From: CAVYGM01 sp963768025
GTDB lineage: Bacteria > Bacteroidota > Bacteroidia > Cytophagales > Spirosomataceae
Direction: 5' to 3'
Assembly (NCBI GenBank): GCA_963768025.1
Contig: CAVYGM010000005.1
Location: 62,001-126,000 of the forward strand
Length of the DNA: 64,000 nucleotides
Shown: in pieces, positions 1 to 8,400 of the stretch
How the letters are laid out: the number at the start of each line of letters is the position of its first letter
Position numbering within the stretch: position 1 is the first letter of the stretch
Position numbers and translations under genes: made by a program
The notes under the pieces: model-generated
The model's database searches: none
Seen by the model: only the letters and a program-made list of their open reading frames with translations
Told to the model about the DNA's origin: nothing

Positions 1-90
1 TCTAATCGTATGAGGATTAGTGCTTTGAAAACGGATAAGTTTGACAACTGGCAAAGCGTCATCGAGTTTGCCTGCTGCCCGAAACCTTAC

Positions 91-842
91 CTATTTGACC
101 ATAGATCGAGCCTTGTCTGCCCGTTCTTTGGCATCGTTGAAGCCCATCGCGACGGCCTTGTCGTAGTATTCGGCTGCTTTTTTGTAATCCTGATTAGTCA
201 TGTAGAACTCGCCCATGCTGTCGTAGGCATTGGGTTCCTTGGGGGACAGGGTGATATACTTTTCGAGGGCCGTTTTGGCGTTATCCATCTCCTTTTTTTG
301 GACGTACATATACCCCATCGTATTGTAATTAGGGGCATACTTAGGGCGCATTTTGGCCAGTTTTTGGGCGTAGTCCAGGCAGCGTCCAGGTTCCGCTCGG
401 TATAAAAAGCGTGTAAAGATGCCCATTCGGTGGCCTGTGGCGTTTTAGGATAAGCAGCCACCAATGCCTTCATTTCTTCGGTAGGTTTGTATTTTGGATC
501 TTTCTGCCATTCTTCCATCAGACCCCGCATGATGTTTTCGGCCTTATTTAAGTTTTTGGTGTCGATGGCCAAAGCTTTTTCGATCAATGCGTTTTTTTCG
601 CTGTTGGGGGCATACTGTACAGCATACACGTAAGCCATGAACATAGCCGGGTCATCGGCCAGGGCCTGCTCAATCTTCGCGTTTCCTTCTGCAATGTGGA
701 CGTTGGCGTACAGATCCGCCGCCTGTTGCATTGTGGCCACGGCTTTTTTTGATTTGGAAGATGAGGGTAGGTAAAAGTCCTGCGCGGTGGCGGTAGCCAG
801 GCTACCCATCAGGACTACAATTGCTGCCAATAGAGTTTTCAT
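91..842 (-). pseudogene. Secreted TPR-repeat protein, single frameshift
   Basis: The start gives a clear Sec signal peptide (MKTLLAAIVVLMGSLATATA, cleaved before QDFY). TPR-like helical pairs follow: a first part up to about residue 150 (ALADDPAMFMAY, IEKALAIDTKNLNKAE) and a second part in another frame (YAPNYNTMGYMYVQKKEMDNA, PNAYDSMGEFYMTNQDYKKA). The two halves join near 376-388, where the minus strand reads LDAA in one frame and LDYAQKLAK in the next, so one base is gained or lost there. The rejoined protein would be about 250 residues. A periplasmic scaffold or protein-interaction role is inferred from TPRs only. It is the last gene of a run of minus-strand secreted-protein genes. Whether the shift is biological or a sequencing error cannot be told from the sequence. 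Confidence 0.7.
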
Positions 843-904
843 GTTTTAGATCGTTTTTTGCCTACTCTGGTCGGTTTTCGGCGGTCCCCGTCTCTGTTAT
901 TCAT

Positions 905-933
905 ATTTGACAACTTTTTGAAAGTTGTCAAAT
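905..933. terminator. AT-rich hairpin between the TPR and SnoaL genes
   Basis: A perfect inverted repeat has 13-nt arms (ATTTGACAACTTT and its complement) around a TTG loop. It lies just downstream of the stop of the 949-1488 gene on the minus strand and upstream of the TPR gene. It could end or attenuate transcription between the two genes. There is no strong U-tract, so a regulatory operator is an alternative. Confidence 0.45.
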
Positions 934-948
934 CTCTTGACCCGTTCG

Positions 949-1488
949 CTACTCTACCCCTACGGGTGGCAAGGCCGATTCGTGGTAGAAGGTAGCTTTC
1001 CACGCACCATCAATTTTGGTGAAGAGCATGGTGGCGGCCACATTTTCATAGGTCATTTTTTCGCCCGTTTTGAGCACAAAGTCCTGACTGCCAAAGAAGG
1101 TGTATAGTACCTGTTCGTCAGACAAAATTCTCGTCACTTCCTTTTTTGGAGTGACTTTGAACGTAGCCATCTGGCTAAAACCATCCGCGTTCAGCTTTTT
1201 GAGTGAGGCGTAATCACCAGCAGTGCCATCCGCATTAACCGCCAGAAATTCGGGCGTGTTTTCGAAGTAAGTCATACACGCTTCAATGTCCAGTTTTTCA
1301 ACATCCTGGAAAAATTCTTTCGTGAGGGTAGTGATCTCCTTTTCAATCGTGTGCTTTTGCTCGGCTGTCATTTCCGAAACATCGGTCTTTTTTGTGGTAG
1401 ATTCGTTCGCCGTGGAGTTGCAGCCGGCTACCAGTAAAAATAAGGTGGCAAATGCGGTCGGAACGAGCGTAAAAAGTTTGGTTTTCAT
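949..1488 (-). CDS. SnoaL/DUF4440-like lipoprotein
   Basis: A 179-residue protein with a lipoprotein signal: a hydrophobic stretch followed by lipobox LVAGC with Cys23. The mature part (about residues 40-175) has the pattern of a nuclear-transport-factor-2/SnoaL-like cone fold: an N-terminal helix (IEKEITTLTKEFFQDVEKLD), an acidic central turn and C-terminal strands ending in WKATFYHESALPP. Members of this fold bind small ligands or act as isomerases or hydrolases. No catalytic residues can be assigned here, so the substrate is unknown. It is one of four successive minus-strand genes of the same general type (949-3895), which suggests local duplication and co-expression. Confidence 0.75.
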   Translation of the reverse strand: MKTKLFTLVPTAFATLFLLVAGCNSTANESTTKKTDVSEMTAEQKHTIEKEITTLTKEFFQDVEKLDIEACMTYFENTPEFLAVNADGTAGDYASLKKLNADGFSQMATFKVTPKKEVTRILSDEQVLYTFFGSQDFVLKTGEKMTYENVAATMLFTKIDGAWKATFYHESALPPVGVE

Positions 1489-1545
1489 TGAATCCTGGGT
1501 TTTGTTGGTGAATTGAAAAAAGAGAGTAAAAAGTTTTTATTAAAG

Positions 1546-2040
1546 TCATTTCATCGGCTGATCGTTGTTGTAGGCTTCCCGAATGCACACGTAATGCCCG
1601 TTCCGCTTTTCGAAGAGCGCCATGTACTTGCCCGCGCTAACTTGACCCGCGGCGTCGGTATTTGTATACCTTCCCGTTTCGACCACCATATTTCCTTCCG
1701 TAAAGACGTCTATGGTCTGATAGGCGAGCGTTTTGCCATCGCCCATCACTTTTTTCTGGTAGTGGTCGCCAATCGCGGCTTTGCCAACCAGCATAGGCGT
1801 GTCGTTGGCCAGGGAAATGGCGTCATCGGCGTAGTATTCCAGCAACGCATCGAGGTCGTGGCGGGTGATGGCGGTGCCAAACTCGGTTTCCAGCGCCTGG
1901 ATTTCCGCCCGTACCTGAGCCAGGTCGGGCTTGCCGGTTGGGTCGGTGGGCGTTTCTGTGGGGGTAGGCTGGCAGCCCACCAAAACAATAATGCCGAGCA
2001 GAACAGCAACTCCGACGAGTGATATGTGGTTCGTTTTCAC
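1546..2040 (-). CDS. DUF4440/SnoaL-like lipoprotein
   Basis: A 164-residue predicted lipoprotein with lipobox IVLVGC (Cys23), then a Thr/Pro-rich linker (QPTPTETPTDPT). The domain from about residue 40 carries the usual DUF4440 features: a helix (VRAEIQALETEFGTAITRHD), then LLEYYADDAISLANDTPMLVGKAAI, and a C-terminal YMALFEKRNGHYVCIREAYN strand pair. It is most similar within the window to the N-terminal domain of the 2092-2892 product (shared YADDA, GKxAI, KYMA and EKRNG motifs), so the two look like paralogues. It is membrane-anchored in the periplasm or outer membrane. Its function is unknown beyond the fold. Confidence 0.8.
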   Translation of the reverse strand: MKTNHISLVGVAVLLGIIVLVGCQPTPTETPTDPTGKPDLAQVRAEIQALETEFGTAITRHDLDALLEYYADDAISLANDTPMLVGKAAIGDHYQKKVMGDGKTLAYQTIDVFTEGNMVVETGRYTNTDAAGQVSAGKYMALFEKRNGHYVCIREAYNNDQPMK

Positions 2041-2091
2041 TGCTTAGGGTGATTTAGGGTTGAACTTGCAGGGCATTTTGCTGGTGTTGCC

Positions 2092-2892
2092 TCAGTCCAC
2101 CTTCACTACGCGACGGTACATCTCCACCGCCTTGATTTTGGCGTACAGCGGATCCAGTTTTTTCGCTGCTTCCACGAATGCCGGATCTTCGTGGATCTTT
2201 TTGTATCCATCCCCCGCTGGCCACACACCCTCGAAGTAGTAGCGGTTGTTTTTTACTGAATTATCCGAAGTTTTGTAAAAAGTATAGCCCGCATTGGGGT
2301 AGCCCATACCAGCGATTACCGCGTTCAGTTCTTTGATAGCAGTCGCCCATTCCGCTTCGGTCAGGTCTTTGGGCATATCGAATACGTGAATGCTTTTTTC
2401 GGTGGCAGCAGGCTGCGGGGTATCGCTGTTCGATATATCCCTTATGCAGATATACTCGCCATTGCGTTTTTCCCAAACAGCCATGTATTTCCCATTATAA
2501 ACTACTTTGCCGGTGGCGTCTTTTGTGGTGGCTTTTCCGATTTCGGTCACCTGGTCTTCGCTGCCGTACACATCCTCCACATCGTAGGTAGTGACCGATC
2601 CCTTTCCGTATTTGTCAAGCCCCGCCAGTAGTTCTTTTCTGATGGCCTCTTTGCCTGTGCTTGCCGGTTGTCCATCGCTCATGGTGACGGCATCATCAGC
2701 GTAAAATGCCACCACCTCATCAACGTTTCCGGCAGTTTGGGCAGCAGCAAAGGCGGTTTCTTTGGCTTGGATTTGGTTTTTGATGGCCGACATGTCGGGC
2801 GAGGCGTTATTCGAGGTAGTGTTACAGCCCAAAGCACTTACAATGAAGGCTAGGGTACTGATCGACAATAGATTCAACAGTTGCTTTTTCAT
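2092..2892 (-). CDS. Two-domain lipoprotein: DUF4440 plus C-terminal alpha/beta domain
   Basis: A 266-residue protein with a lipoprotein signal (lipobox VSALGC, Cys23). Residues about 33-155 form a DUF4440 domain (VVAFYADDAVTMSDG, GKEAI, YNGKYMAVWEKRNGEYICIRDISN) closely resembling the 1546-2040 product. After a short linker, residues about 170-266 form a second domain (AEWATAIKELNAVIAGMGYP, YYFEGVWPAGDGYKKIHEDP, ending in YRRVVKVD) with the alternating helix/strand look of a dimeric alpha-beta barrel. The second domain assignment is by pattern only. It sits in the SnoaL cluster. No catalytic role can be assigned. Confidence 0.78.
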   Translation of the reverse strand: MKKQLLNLLSISTLAFIVSALGCNTTSNNASPDMSAIKNQIQAKETAFAAAQTAGNVDEVVAFYADDAVTMSDGQPASTGKEAIRKELLAGLDKYGKGSVTTYDVEDVYGSEDQVTEIGKATTKDATGKVVYNGKYMAVWEKRNGEYICIRDISNSDTPQPAATEKSIHVFDMPKDLTEAEWATAIKELNAVIAGMGYPNAGYTFYKTSDNSVKNNRYYFEGVWPAGDGYKKIHEDPAFVEAAKKLDPLYAKIKAVEMYRRVVKVD

Positions 2893-2962
2893 AATGCTAA
2901 GGAGTACGTTTTTGATTAGTTGTTTTGTTGGTTGAAAAATGACTGGTACTACTTTGTGAATT

Positions 2963-3895
2963 CTATTTCAGCAATGCCGCGTTGTAATACGAGATCGTGT
3001 TCACAATTTTCCCATCTTTATTCACCGTGTGGTCATAGTGAAAGGGTACCTTTACCACCTTTTTATCGGACTTCCGGCGTAGGTTGATATTCCACCAGGA
3101 GTAGAGCGTGCCGCCCCCGCCCCCGATTTCGTATTTCATGAAGTCGGGGTAGCCCGTCTGCACGATGCTGACAAATTCATAGAGATCTAAAACGGCTTTG
3201 TCTGCGGCTTTTTCGGCCTCCAAATTATGGGGCTTACCGTCCATGTTGTTGATGTCCCAAAAAGTGGCGTCTTTATCAAAATAGCCGTAGTATTTCTCCA
3301 TGTCGCCATGTTCGGCGGCGGCCATCATCAGGCGTAGCTTGTTGATATTCTCGTGCTGATTGTAAATCGTGCCGTTGGTTCGTTCGCCGTAGCCCCTGCC
3401 TATCTCGTATGATACTTCGGGGTTGCCGTAGTACAGGATTTCCGATATTTTGTTGTCTTTGTCCAAAACAAAAGAACGATGCAAAACCATGTCGGCCTTT
3501 ACGCCCGTTTGCCGGTGTGCCCCTTTCAATTCGTCCCACGTTTCTACGGTTACTTTTCCAGGATTTTTAGCGTATTCCAAGGCATCGGGGTAGGTGCCGG
3601 GCATCGTTTTTACGGAATAATAATCCATTTGCTCCTGCCACAGCTTGACCGTATTCAAGAACTCCGCTTTGCTATAGAAGTCGTCAGCACCTTTCGTGGT
3701 CGCCATGAAGTAGTACTTGCAATCTTTGGTCATCATCTTGCTCATTGCCGCCGTGTCGCCTTTTACCATTAGCTTGGTAAAAGAGTCCACCACGTCAATG
3801 GCGGGGTGCTCGATGTAGATCGTTCCGTTTGCCTTTTTTTGGCCAAAGCCGAAGAAAGGAAGCATCGTCAAGAAGTAGATTGTTAATTTTTTCAT
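2963..3895 (-). CDS. Secreted protein with two SnoaL-like domains
   Basis: The start chosen is the ATG at 3895 (MKKLTIYFLTMLPFFGFG), because it begins a proper signal peptide; a longer frame to 3931 adds 12 unlikely residues. The 310-residue protein has two tandem NTF2/SnoaL-like domains: first DSFTKLMVKGDTAAMSKMMTKD through about residue 165, second INKLRLMMAAAEHGDMEKYYGYF through about residue 305. Each has the FDKDATFWD or MTKDCKYYFM type turn that follows the first helices in this fold. The C-terminus (VPFHYDHTVNKDGKIVNTISYY) is a typical last strand pair of the family. It is periplasmic by signal. Substrate unknown. Confidence 0.78.
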   Translation of the reverse strand: MKKLTIYFLTMLPFFGFGQKKANGTIYIEHPAIDVVDSFTKLMVKGDTAAMSKMMTKDCKYYFMATTKGADDFYSKAEFLNTVKLWQEQMDYYSVKTMPGTYPDALEYAKNPGKVTVETWDELKGAHRQTGVKADMVLHRSFVLDKDNKISEILYYGNPEVSYEIGRGYGERTNGTIYNQHENINKLRLMMAAAEHGDMEKYYGYFDKDATFWDINNMDGKPHNLEAEKAADKAVLDLYEFVSIVQTGYPDFMKYEIGGGGGTLYSWWNINLRRKSDKKVVKVPFHYDHTVNKDGKIVNTISYYNAALLK

Positions 3896-3974
3896 GAAGT
3901 TTTGTCGGTTTTCAACGTGCTGACTCCGCACGGTTTTTGGTTAGAATGGTTGGTTGAAAAATTAGAAAGTTGTG

Positions 3975-4967
3975 TCACCCTTCGCCGTGGCCGGCGTATT
4001 CATTGAGCGGCACGCGGGCGGGCTGAAACTGCATGGCGTATTCATTGAGCGGAACGTGGGCGGGCTGAAACTGCATTCCCAAGTCCTGCTTCGCCGCCGC
4101 GTTGCTGTACACGGTACGGGCTGCATTTACGGGAGTTTCGTTGTTAAGCATCCGTGTCATGTCCGACACGGGGTAGCTTTCACTGGTGAGCAGGTAGTTC
4201 TTGCCGTGCAGCCCGTCAGTGGTTGCGGCTCGGAAAATTCCCTCGGCCACGTCGGAAACCGATACGATGCCAAACTCCACGTCGTGGTCGAACAGCATCT
4301 GCACGAAGGAATTGGGGGCGATTTTGTTCCTGAAAAGATATTGCAGACCCACCGAAGTAGAATCGTCGCGGGCCGAAAGCGCTTTGCCCATCACACCCGT
4401 GGGCAACACAGTCACGATCTCGAAGCCGGGGTCGGGGTGCGTGGTCACGAACTTCCGCACGGCCTGGTCGGCGTAGTACTTGGCCTGCGCGTAAGGAATA
4501 GCTTCGGTATCCAGATACGGCTCGTCCGCTTCGGTATATACGTAGTCGGCGGGGCGATTGGGGACGGGCATCGGATAGGCTGTGTTTAGCGACGCCACCG
4601 AGGCCACGAAAACCACCTTTCGTACCGAGGACGTTTGACTGACCACGTCCAGGAAGTTCTCAGTTCCCCGGACGGTCGGCTCGAATACTTCCTCTTGCGG
4701 ATTTTCGACGGCCAGTTGAAAGGGCGTACCACTGTGGATCACGATTTCGCAATCCTGCAAGAACGATTGAAGGGCCTCCTTGCCCTGTACGTCGAGCGCT
4801 ACGACGTCGAGCTGCGAAGCGTTCTCCAAATCGTGAAGGTGTACGTACTTTTCTTTTTGGGCCAAGTCCCGTACCGAGACTTTGACGGCATAGCCCTCGG
4901 CCAGGAATTTTCGGGTGACGTAGCTGCCGATAAATCCGGCGCCACCGATGATACCTACCTTTGTCAT
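3975..4967 (-). CDS. NAD-dependent epimerase/dehydratase (dihydroflavonol reductase-like)
   Basis: The ATG at 4967 is chosen because it starts directly at the Rossmann motif (MTKVGIIGGAGFIGSYVTR, GxxGxxG). The longer frame to 5054 adds an implausible 29 residues. The 330-residue protein belongs to the extended short-chain dehydrogenase superfamily: VVFVASVASLN, then YxxxK-like YAQAKYYADQAV as the catalytic Tyr/Lys pair, and GTENFLDVV as in dihydroflavonol-4-reductase-like enzymes. It is cytosolic and probably NADP(H)-dependent; the substrate is unknown. The last 28 residues are two copies of the same 14-residue unit, from a 42-bp tandem duplication at 3993-4076. The neighbouring SnoaL-fold genes do not clearly point to a pathway. 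Confidence 0.85.
   Translation of the reverse strand: MTKVGIIGGAGFIGSYVTRKFLAEGYAVKVSVRDLAQKEKYVHLHDLENASQLDVVALDVQGKEALQSFLQDCEIVIHSGTPFQLAVENPQEEVFEPTVRGTENFLDVVSQTSSVRKVVFVASVASLNTAYPMPVPNRPADYVYTEADEPYLDTEAIPYAQAKYYADQAVRKFVTTHPDPGFEIVTVLPTGVMGKALSARDDSTSVGLQYLFRNKIAPNSFVQMLFDHDVEFGIVSVSDVAEGIFRAATTDGLHGKNYLLTSESYPVSDMTRMLNNETPVNAARTVYSNAAAKQDLGMQFQPAHVPLNEYAMQFQPARVPLNEYAGHGEG
3993..4076. repeat. 42-bp tandem duplication at the 3' end of the epimerase gene
   Basis: Two head-to-tail 42-bp copies (3993-4034 and 4035-4076) differ at only two positions. The unit is in frame and encodes a 14-residue peptide (MQFQPARVPLNEYA and a variant with H for R) at the extreme C-terminus. It looks like a recent slippage or duplication product. 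Confidence 0.85.
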
Positions 4968-5135
4968 GGGATTTGGGTTTTGCTTATGATGGAAAATGAA
5001 GAGAAGCCATCTGCCCGTTTTGGCTGCTACAAATTTCCGGGAAAGGCGTTGCAAAGACTTCTGCTATTGTGTCAGAAACTTCGTGTATTGTGCCAAAACT
5101 TCGTGCATTGTTGCATGAAGGCTATTTTTGTTGCA

Positions 5136-7070
5136 TCAGGGGTGCCCGGCCAGGTTGTAGCGGCGCAGCACCGCCCGGAAGGCAAGGGTTTGGTGATAGG
5201 GCTGGAAAACAGGCATGACCTTAGTGTCGCGGTAGAAATAGCCACCATCGGAAGCTTTCCTGAGATAGTACATACTGCTGTCGGCCTGATCCAGTCCGGC
5301 ATACACCACCGCCCGCTCGTAATCGGACCGGGGCGTGGTGGCAGTCAATTCTTTAAGAAACAGGCGGGCCTGCCGTTGGTTACCGCGTTTGGCCTCGCAG
5401 TACATCAGAATCGGAACTTGCCCCCGGTCGTCCGGGTTCAACACGATGGCTTGCCGGTAACCAGCCACCGCCCGACCGTAGTCGGCCCTGCATAGCCAGT
5501 AATGAGCTACGTTCATTTGGTAGGCAAACGAACGGTCGAATAGCCCTTGCCCAGATTTTATCCCCTCCCTGGCCAAATCGAATCGATTGGCCAGGGCACA
5601 ATTGCCGATATAAGCGCTCAGAAAGATGGGATGAAGGGGATCGAGCGCAATAGCCTGGGCGCTATAATGAACGGCCTCTTTCACTCGACCCATCGTACGC
5701 AGCAGCAAACCATACCAGTGGTTGACCTGGGCGTCGTTGGGATTGTGTTGCAATGCGATCCTGAACGCGTTTTCGGAGGCCTGCCACTGGTACGTTGAGT
5801 AGTAGAGACTACCCAGCACTCCGTAAGCTGTGCTCGTGGTCGGATCGAGCCGAATGGCTTGTAGCGCGTTCTCTTCCGTCAGGCGATTCAGCGTATCATT
5901 GTCCATCACCCCCGATCCGAGCAAGAGGTGGTAGGCCACGGCTTTCAGAGCCCAGGCTTCGCCAAAGGTAGAGTCTAGTTCAAGGACATGATCAAGGCGG
6001 ACGAGGCTCTCCTGCAAGTCGTCCGTCTTGCGCGAAAGCAACAACTGGCGGCCCTGCAAAAAAGCATTGTAGGCTTCCAGGTTCTGCGTGTGGGCCAGCA
6101 GTCGGTCCTGCGAGGCCGACGTGCGGACCGTCAGGTTGAGTTGGCGTGCCACGTCGGCCACCACCTCGTCAGTCAGTTTGAAAATATCCTGGTAGGCCGC
6201 GCTATACTTCTTGATCCACACCGGCACCGTTTTGCCCGAACCGGTAGCCGGGGTCCCTATGATTTCAATTTTCAGCTGAATGGTATCACCGATTTTCAGG
6301 AAACTCCCTTTCAGCACGTTGGCTACCCCCAGTTCGCTGCCGATTTGCCAGACATTCTTTTCGGTGCGCTCGTATTGGTCCGACGACGACCGGGCAATCA
6401 CTTTCAGATTATCGATCAGCGTCACTGAGGTATAAATATCGTCCATGATGCTCTCGCAGGCCGGGTTGCTTTCCGGGCTGCCCAGGTTGGTAAAAGGCAT
6501 CACCGCCAGCGAACTCGACACAGGGGTCGTGGCGCTATAACCGGCCGAATTCTGCCACATAAGGTACCCCCCCGTCGTGAGCAATAGGAGCAATACCACT
6601 GCCATCACAGGATAGTATCTCCTCGACCTGGTCTGTGGCTGAAGGTGGGTGGGTGGACTATCAAGAATTGGCGTGAGAATGGATTCTGTGACTGAGCCGG
6701 AGGATGAAAGTTCGTTATGTTCGGCTAGGGAAAGCTTAGGGAGATTTTTTCGAAAATCAGTAGGGTTTACCGAAAACTCCTCCGCAAAGTAGGTACTGAA
6801 ATTTTGAAGATTGTTGATGCCTACCTGATCACTGATTTCTGAAATGCGCAAATCGGTAGTAATGAGCAGTTGCCGGGCTTTGAGCAAGCGGCGTTGGCGA
6901 ATATACCGAGAGGTGGAGAGGGATGTCTGCTCCTTCAATACCCGGTGCAGCTGCGAGCGGCTGAGCCCCAGTAACTGGCAGATGGTATCGATCGAGAATT
7001 CCGGATTACCGAGGTTGTCATCGAGCAACCGATCTAATTTAGTAACAAACTGACTTTCAAACGTTGGCAT
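5136..7070 (-). CDS. AraC-type HTH / transmembrane / TolB-like / TPR regulator
   Basis: The ATG at 7070 (MPTFESQFVTKLDRLLDDNL) is preferred to a TTG six codons upstream. Residues about 5-105 are an AraC/XylS HTH domain (FSIDTICQLLGLSRSQLHRVLKE, then RISEISDQVGINNLQNFSTYF), placed N-terminally rather than at the usual C-terminus. A transmembrane helix (VMAVVLLLLLTTGGYLMW) follows near residue 150. The outer part begins with a TolB-N/FlgO-like domain (SLAVMPFTNLGSPESNPACESIMDDIYTSV cut in pieces, about 190-330) and then many TPRs (AYGVLGSLYYSTYQWQASENAF, NPNDAQVNHWYGLLLRTMGR) to the end. The layout suggests a membrane-anchored transcription regulator that senses across the membrane. Ligand and targets are unknown. 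It probably regulates the neighbouring minus-strand genes, but no operator was identified. Confidence 0.8.
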   Translation of the reverse strand: MPTFESQFVTKLDRLLDDNLGNPEFSIDTICQLLGLSRSQLHRVLKEQTSLSTSRYIRQRRLLKARQLLITTDLRISEISDQVGINNLQNFSTYFAEEFSVNPTDFRKNLPKLSLAEHNELSSSGSVTESILTPILDSPPTHLQPQTRSRRYYPVMAVVLLLLLTTGGYLMWQNSAGYSATTPVSSSLAVMPFTNLGSPESNPACESIMDDIYTSVTLIDNLKVIARSSSDQYERTEKNVWQIGSELGVANVLKGSFLKIGDTIQLKIEIIGTPATGSGKTVPVWIKKYSAAYQDIFKLTDEVVADVARQLNLTVRTSASQDRLLAHTQNLEAYNAFLQGRQLLLSRKTDDLQESLVRLDHVLELDSTFGEAWALKAVAYHLLLGSGVMDNDTLNRLTEENALQAIRLDPTTSTAYGVLGSLYYSTYQWQASENAFRIALQHNPNDAQVNHWYGLLLRTMGRVKEAVHYSAQAIALDPLHPIFLSAYIGNCALANRFDLAREGIKSGQGLFDRSFAYQMNVAHYWLCRADYGRAVAGYRQAIVLNPDDRGQVPILMYCEAKRGNQRQARLFLKELTATTPRSDYERAVVYAGLDQADSSMYYLRKASDGGYFYRDTKVMPVFQPYHQTLAFRAVLRRYNLAGHP

Positions 7071-7181
7071 GTGTATAGAAAGAAGCAATTCAGTGGCTCA
7101 ATGTACGATATATATTTTGTTTTATGGAGAGAGAAAAACTCATCCTCGAAGCAGAGGTACCTTGTTAAGAAAGGACGAGGA

Positions 7182-7215
7182 AAAAAGAACCCCCTTCCCA
7201 CTGGAAAGGGGGTTT
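7182..7215 (-). terminator. Rho-independent terminator downstream of the resolvase gene
   Basis: On the minus strand a GC-rich hairpin (AACCCCC-type arm pairing with GGGGGTT, one small bulge) is followed by a TTCTTTTTT tract. It lies after the resolvase stop and before the regulator start, so it fits ending resolvase transcription. Confidence 0.6.
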
Positions 7216-7394
7216 GCCAATTGTTAACCTAATATAGCTATGCCTAGGGTAGAGAGAATAGAGATCATGGAGACAGATTTACTTCAATAAGATAGGTCAT
7301 TAATTGAATTCAGTAAGCCTCATTGCCTCAGGTACCCATCGTCTTCCGGTAACGCTTCACGGTAGTTAGGCTGATGCCGGTCAGGTTGACGATC

Positions 7395-7892
7395 TCAAGC
7401 ACGGAAAGGCCTTTTTGCGTGGCGGCCTTGACCTTCTGGAAAGTTCTCCTGATTCACGCCGAAGCGTCGGCCGATGTGCTTGCCCTTGGCTTTGGCCAGC
7501 AGCTGGCCGGCGCGGGTCTTTTCCAGGATCATCTCCCGGTCGTACTCGGCCAGGGCGGCAAAGATGCCAATGACCAGCTTGCCCGATGGGGTGGCCGAGT
7601 CGATGCCCAGATCCAGCGCCTTGAAGATGATGCCCCGCTCGGAGAAGCTACCGATCAGGCTGATCAGGTGGTCGCGGCTCCGGCCCAGGCGGGTGAAACG
7701 GGAAACCACTACGGTATCACCTGACCGAAGGAGCGAGAGCATTTCGTCCAAGGCGGGGCGCTGCACCGACAGGCCGGAGATCTTCTCCTGGAAGATGCGG
7801 TCGCAGCCGTATTTCTGTAAGGCGTCGATCTGGGTGTCGGTGTTCTGGTCGGCGGCCGTCGAGACGCGGGCGTAGCCAAAGGTCTGGTTCAT
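7395..7892 (-). CDS. Serine site-specific recombinase (resolvase/invertase), C-terminus frameshifted
   Basis: The N-terminal catalytic domain is complete: YARVSTAADQNTDTQ with the nucleophile serine of the family at residue 11, VVVSRFTRLGRSRDHL, and AALAEYDREMILEKTRAG. The usual C-terminal helix-turn-helix continues only in the next frame: after GVNQENF the sequence reads QKVKAATQKGLSVLEIVNLT and GISLTTVKRYRKTMGT, ending at a stop at 7328-7330. One extra base near 7437-7444 (likely in the TTT of AACTTTCC on the minus strand) therefore replaces the DNA-binding domain with a short unrelated tail. As it stands the protein would cut DNA poorly, if at all. The family resolves or inverts DNA at res-like sites. 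It lies beside IS256 remnants in a mobile-element scar. Confidence 0.85.
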   Translation of the reverse strand: MNQTFGYARVSTAADQNTDTQIDALQKYGCDRIFQEKISGLSVQRPALDEMLSLLRSGDTVVVSRFTRLGRSRDHLISLIGSFSERGIIFKALDLGIDSATPSGKLVIGIFAALAEYDREMILEKTRAGQLLAKAKGKHIGRRFGVNQENFPEGQGRHAKRPFRA

Positions 7893-7910
7893 AGTGGTCA
7901 GTCTACCAAA

Positions 7911-7970
7911 AGGTCAAAAAGTTGGGTTCATAAAGGTAATCTAACTTTTTCGACTGGACCTACTTTTTGG
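7911..7970. promoter_or_regulatory. Inverted and direct repeats upstream of the resolvase (possible res/operator)
   Basis: Immediately upstream of the resolvase start, AAAAAGTT (7916-7923) is matched by its inverse AACTTTTT (7943-7950). CCAAAA at the left and TTTTTGG at the right (7964-7970) extend the symmetry imperfectly. Resolvases often bind such repeats beside their own gene. The assignment is by position and symmetry only. Confidence 0.35.
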
Positions 7971-8400
7971 CCCCTGTTTTTGGATAGGTTTTCAAAAGAA
8001 ACCCCGCGGTTGGCAGGGTTCAGAAAGGTATGGCTTGTTGAGCTTCAAGTATTTAAAGGCAAAATTCTATTTTGTTATCATTTCAACACATTGATAACAT
8101 ATCTTCAACACATAAGTAACATAAATCAACAGAGGACTAACAGGGGAGTGACAGGCACTGCTCCCAAGCAGTCTTTTTCCTTATATTCTCAGTAAGTGAG
8201 CATCCATATTGTCGTAGGTTGAAGTCTAAATTGCACAAAATAACCATCCTTTTTTCCCTTTATGTTTCAGCAAGCTATGTTTTCACCCGGTCAAAATTCA
8301 ACGTTTTTGTATTTTACCCAGACGAAAACCACTTGGCCTCCGGGAATCAATTCGCTTGGCGGCTCATTTTTGTAAATTGACTTTGTAGATAGTCCATCCC
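7971..8400. other. Stretch without a recognisable gene
   Basis: Between the resolvase upstream repeats and the IS256 remnant no reading frame resembles a known protein. A short open frame at 7980-8195 shows no family features. The base composition is AT-rich with no clear hairpin. It is probably degraded mobile-element or intergenic DNA. Confidence 0.4.

Noticed and set aside
4635..5495. Open frame of 286 codons on the plus strand
   Set aside because: It is antisense to the epimerase and the AraC/TPR regulator, both supported by motifs.
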